64,000 nucleotides of DNA from Pseudomonas sp. MTM4 (GTDB lineage: Bacteria; Pseudomonadota; Gammaproteobacteria; Pseudomonadales; Pseudomonadaceae), in assembly GCF_019355055.1 (NCBI RefSeq), contig NZ_CP048411.1:4449001-4513000 (forward strand), given 5' to 3'. Shown here piece by piece: positions 63,622 to 64,000 of the stretch. The notes under the pieces were generated by a model. The model was given only the letters and a program-made list of their open reading frames with translations. It was not told where the DNA came from and ran no database searches. Every line of letters begins with the position of its first letter. Position 1 is the first letter of the stretch. The position numbers and the translations under genes are program-made.

Positions 63622-63739
63622 GCTTTGCGGGAGCCGCCTGGGGCGGGGCTTTGCCGCCGTCTTCACCATGCGCCGCAATTGTGCGGCGCGGCGGTGTGGT
63701 GCGAAAAAGGGGCGGCGGGGATGTGATGAAGCGGTGCTT

Positions 63740-63756
63740 TGCACGCTCGTGGTGCG
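63740..63756. promoter_or_regulatory. NtrC-like enhancer site
   Basis: TGCACG-CTCGT-GGTGCG matches the NtrC palindrome TGCACC-N5-GGTGCA at 10 of 12 defined positions. It lies about 120 bp upstream of the sigma-54 promoter, a normal enhancer distance. Confidence 0.6.
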
Positions 63757-63783
63757 AAGGCCAGAGGCTGGTTTGCTCTTTGC

Positions 63784-64000
63784 TCAGCTGACCAGCAGCC
63801 AGGCGCCAGCCAGTGCCGAGGCGGCGCCAGCGACCCGGATGAGTGGGGCAGCGGCTTGCGGCAGGCTGCGCGCCAGCACGTAACCGACCGCATGCAACGC
63901 AGCCGTGGCGGCGATGAAACCGGCTGCATACCCCCAGGGGCTGGCCAGTTCCGGTAGTTCCAGGCCATGGGCCATCCCGTGGCTGAGCGCGAACAGTGCG
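63784..64000 (-). CDS. ureJ: UreJ/HupE-family nickel permease, C-terminal part
   Basis: The last 71 or so residues of a membrane protein whose start is outside the window. It reads ALFALSHGMAHGLELPE and then GYAAGFIAATAALHAVGYVLAR and a final Ala-rich helix (VAGAASALAGAWLLVS). The H-x3-HG motif with the LHAVG helix is typical of UreJ/HupE, which supplies nickel for urease. Its presence upstream of urtA suggests that a urease cluster continues to the right. A second HupE-like gene in the window (6130) belongs to a different, metal-efflux context. Confidence 0.75.
   Translation of the reverse strand, partial: ALFALSHGMAHGLELPELASPWGYAAGFIAATAALHAVGYVLARSLPQAAAPLIRVAGAASALAGAWLLVS

Overview
The window looks like chromosome from a Pseudomonas-type gammaproteobacterium, most likely the Stutzerimonas (P. 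stutzeri) group. This rests on the GC-rich core genes (a 963-residue NrdA, GacS, cysM-rlmD-relA-mazG, a urea ABC transporter) and on Pseudomonas-style dispersed repeats. No tRNA, rRNA or CRISPR array was recognised. The species call is inference from gene content and order.

Left part, about 1-31.0 kb: accessory DNA. It opens with a partial IS5-family transposase. Next come a HEPN/zinc-ribbon protein, a LexA-boxed umuDC pair whose UmuD lacks the usual catalytic lysine, a short SRAP (YedK-like) protein and a lone MbcA/Xre-type antitoxin. A divergent nickel/cobalt cluster follows: rcnR-rcnA facing a HupE-like permease, an anchored protein and two His-rich small proteins, one a 43-residue lipoprotein. 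After yqaA and traX comes a chromate operon (chrB-chrA-rhodanese). From 13 to 20.5 kb there is a 38-residue protein, a 402-residue unknown, a HigA-like regulator, a 5'-truncated mvaT-like gene, and an AT-rich block with an FRG-domain protein, a 238-residue unknown and an RloC-type ATPase/anticodon nuclease candidate. An IS1182-family element with a frameshifted transposase (GGCC target duplication) sits in a dispersed repeat just beyond. A six-gene leftward cluster (IMPase-like phosphatase, zinc ribbon, AbrB-like, three unknowns) faces an XRE regulator across a palindromic operator region. The accessory part ends with three overlapping tyrosine-recombinase genes and a TnpC-like gene, a Tn554/GMT-like mobilisation module lying against the 3' end of nrdA.

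Right part, 31.0-64 kb: core genome. nrdA has an upstream region of about 0.9 kb with three NrdR-box-like palindromes and a DnaA box. It is followed by an OmpR-family two-component system, a phosphopantetheinyl transferase, ArgP, a TRIC-type channel, gacS, ggt, cysM, rlmD, relA, mazG, a DUF2058 protein, small ORFs, a phosphoribosyltransferase/erythromycin-esterase pair, pdeM and lhr of the ligase-associated repair system, and urtABCDE. A good sigma-54 promoter and an NtrC-like site lie upstream of urtA, and a partial UreJ/HupE gene runs off the right edge.

The recombinase module, IS elements, repeats, AT-rich segments, a truncated gene and stacked defence- and metal-related cargo suggest that much of the first 31 kb is a composite genomic island 3' of nrdA. 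In P. aeruginosa nrdB lies on that side of nrdA; here it is absent from the window. The left end of the island is not visible.
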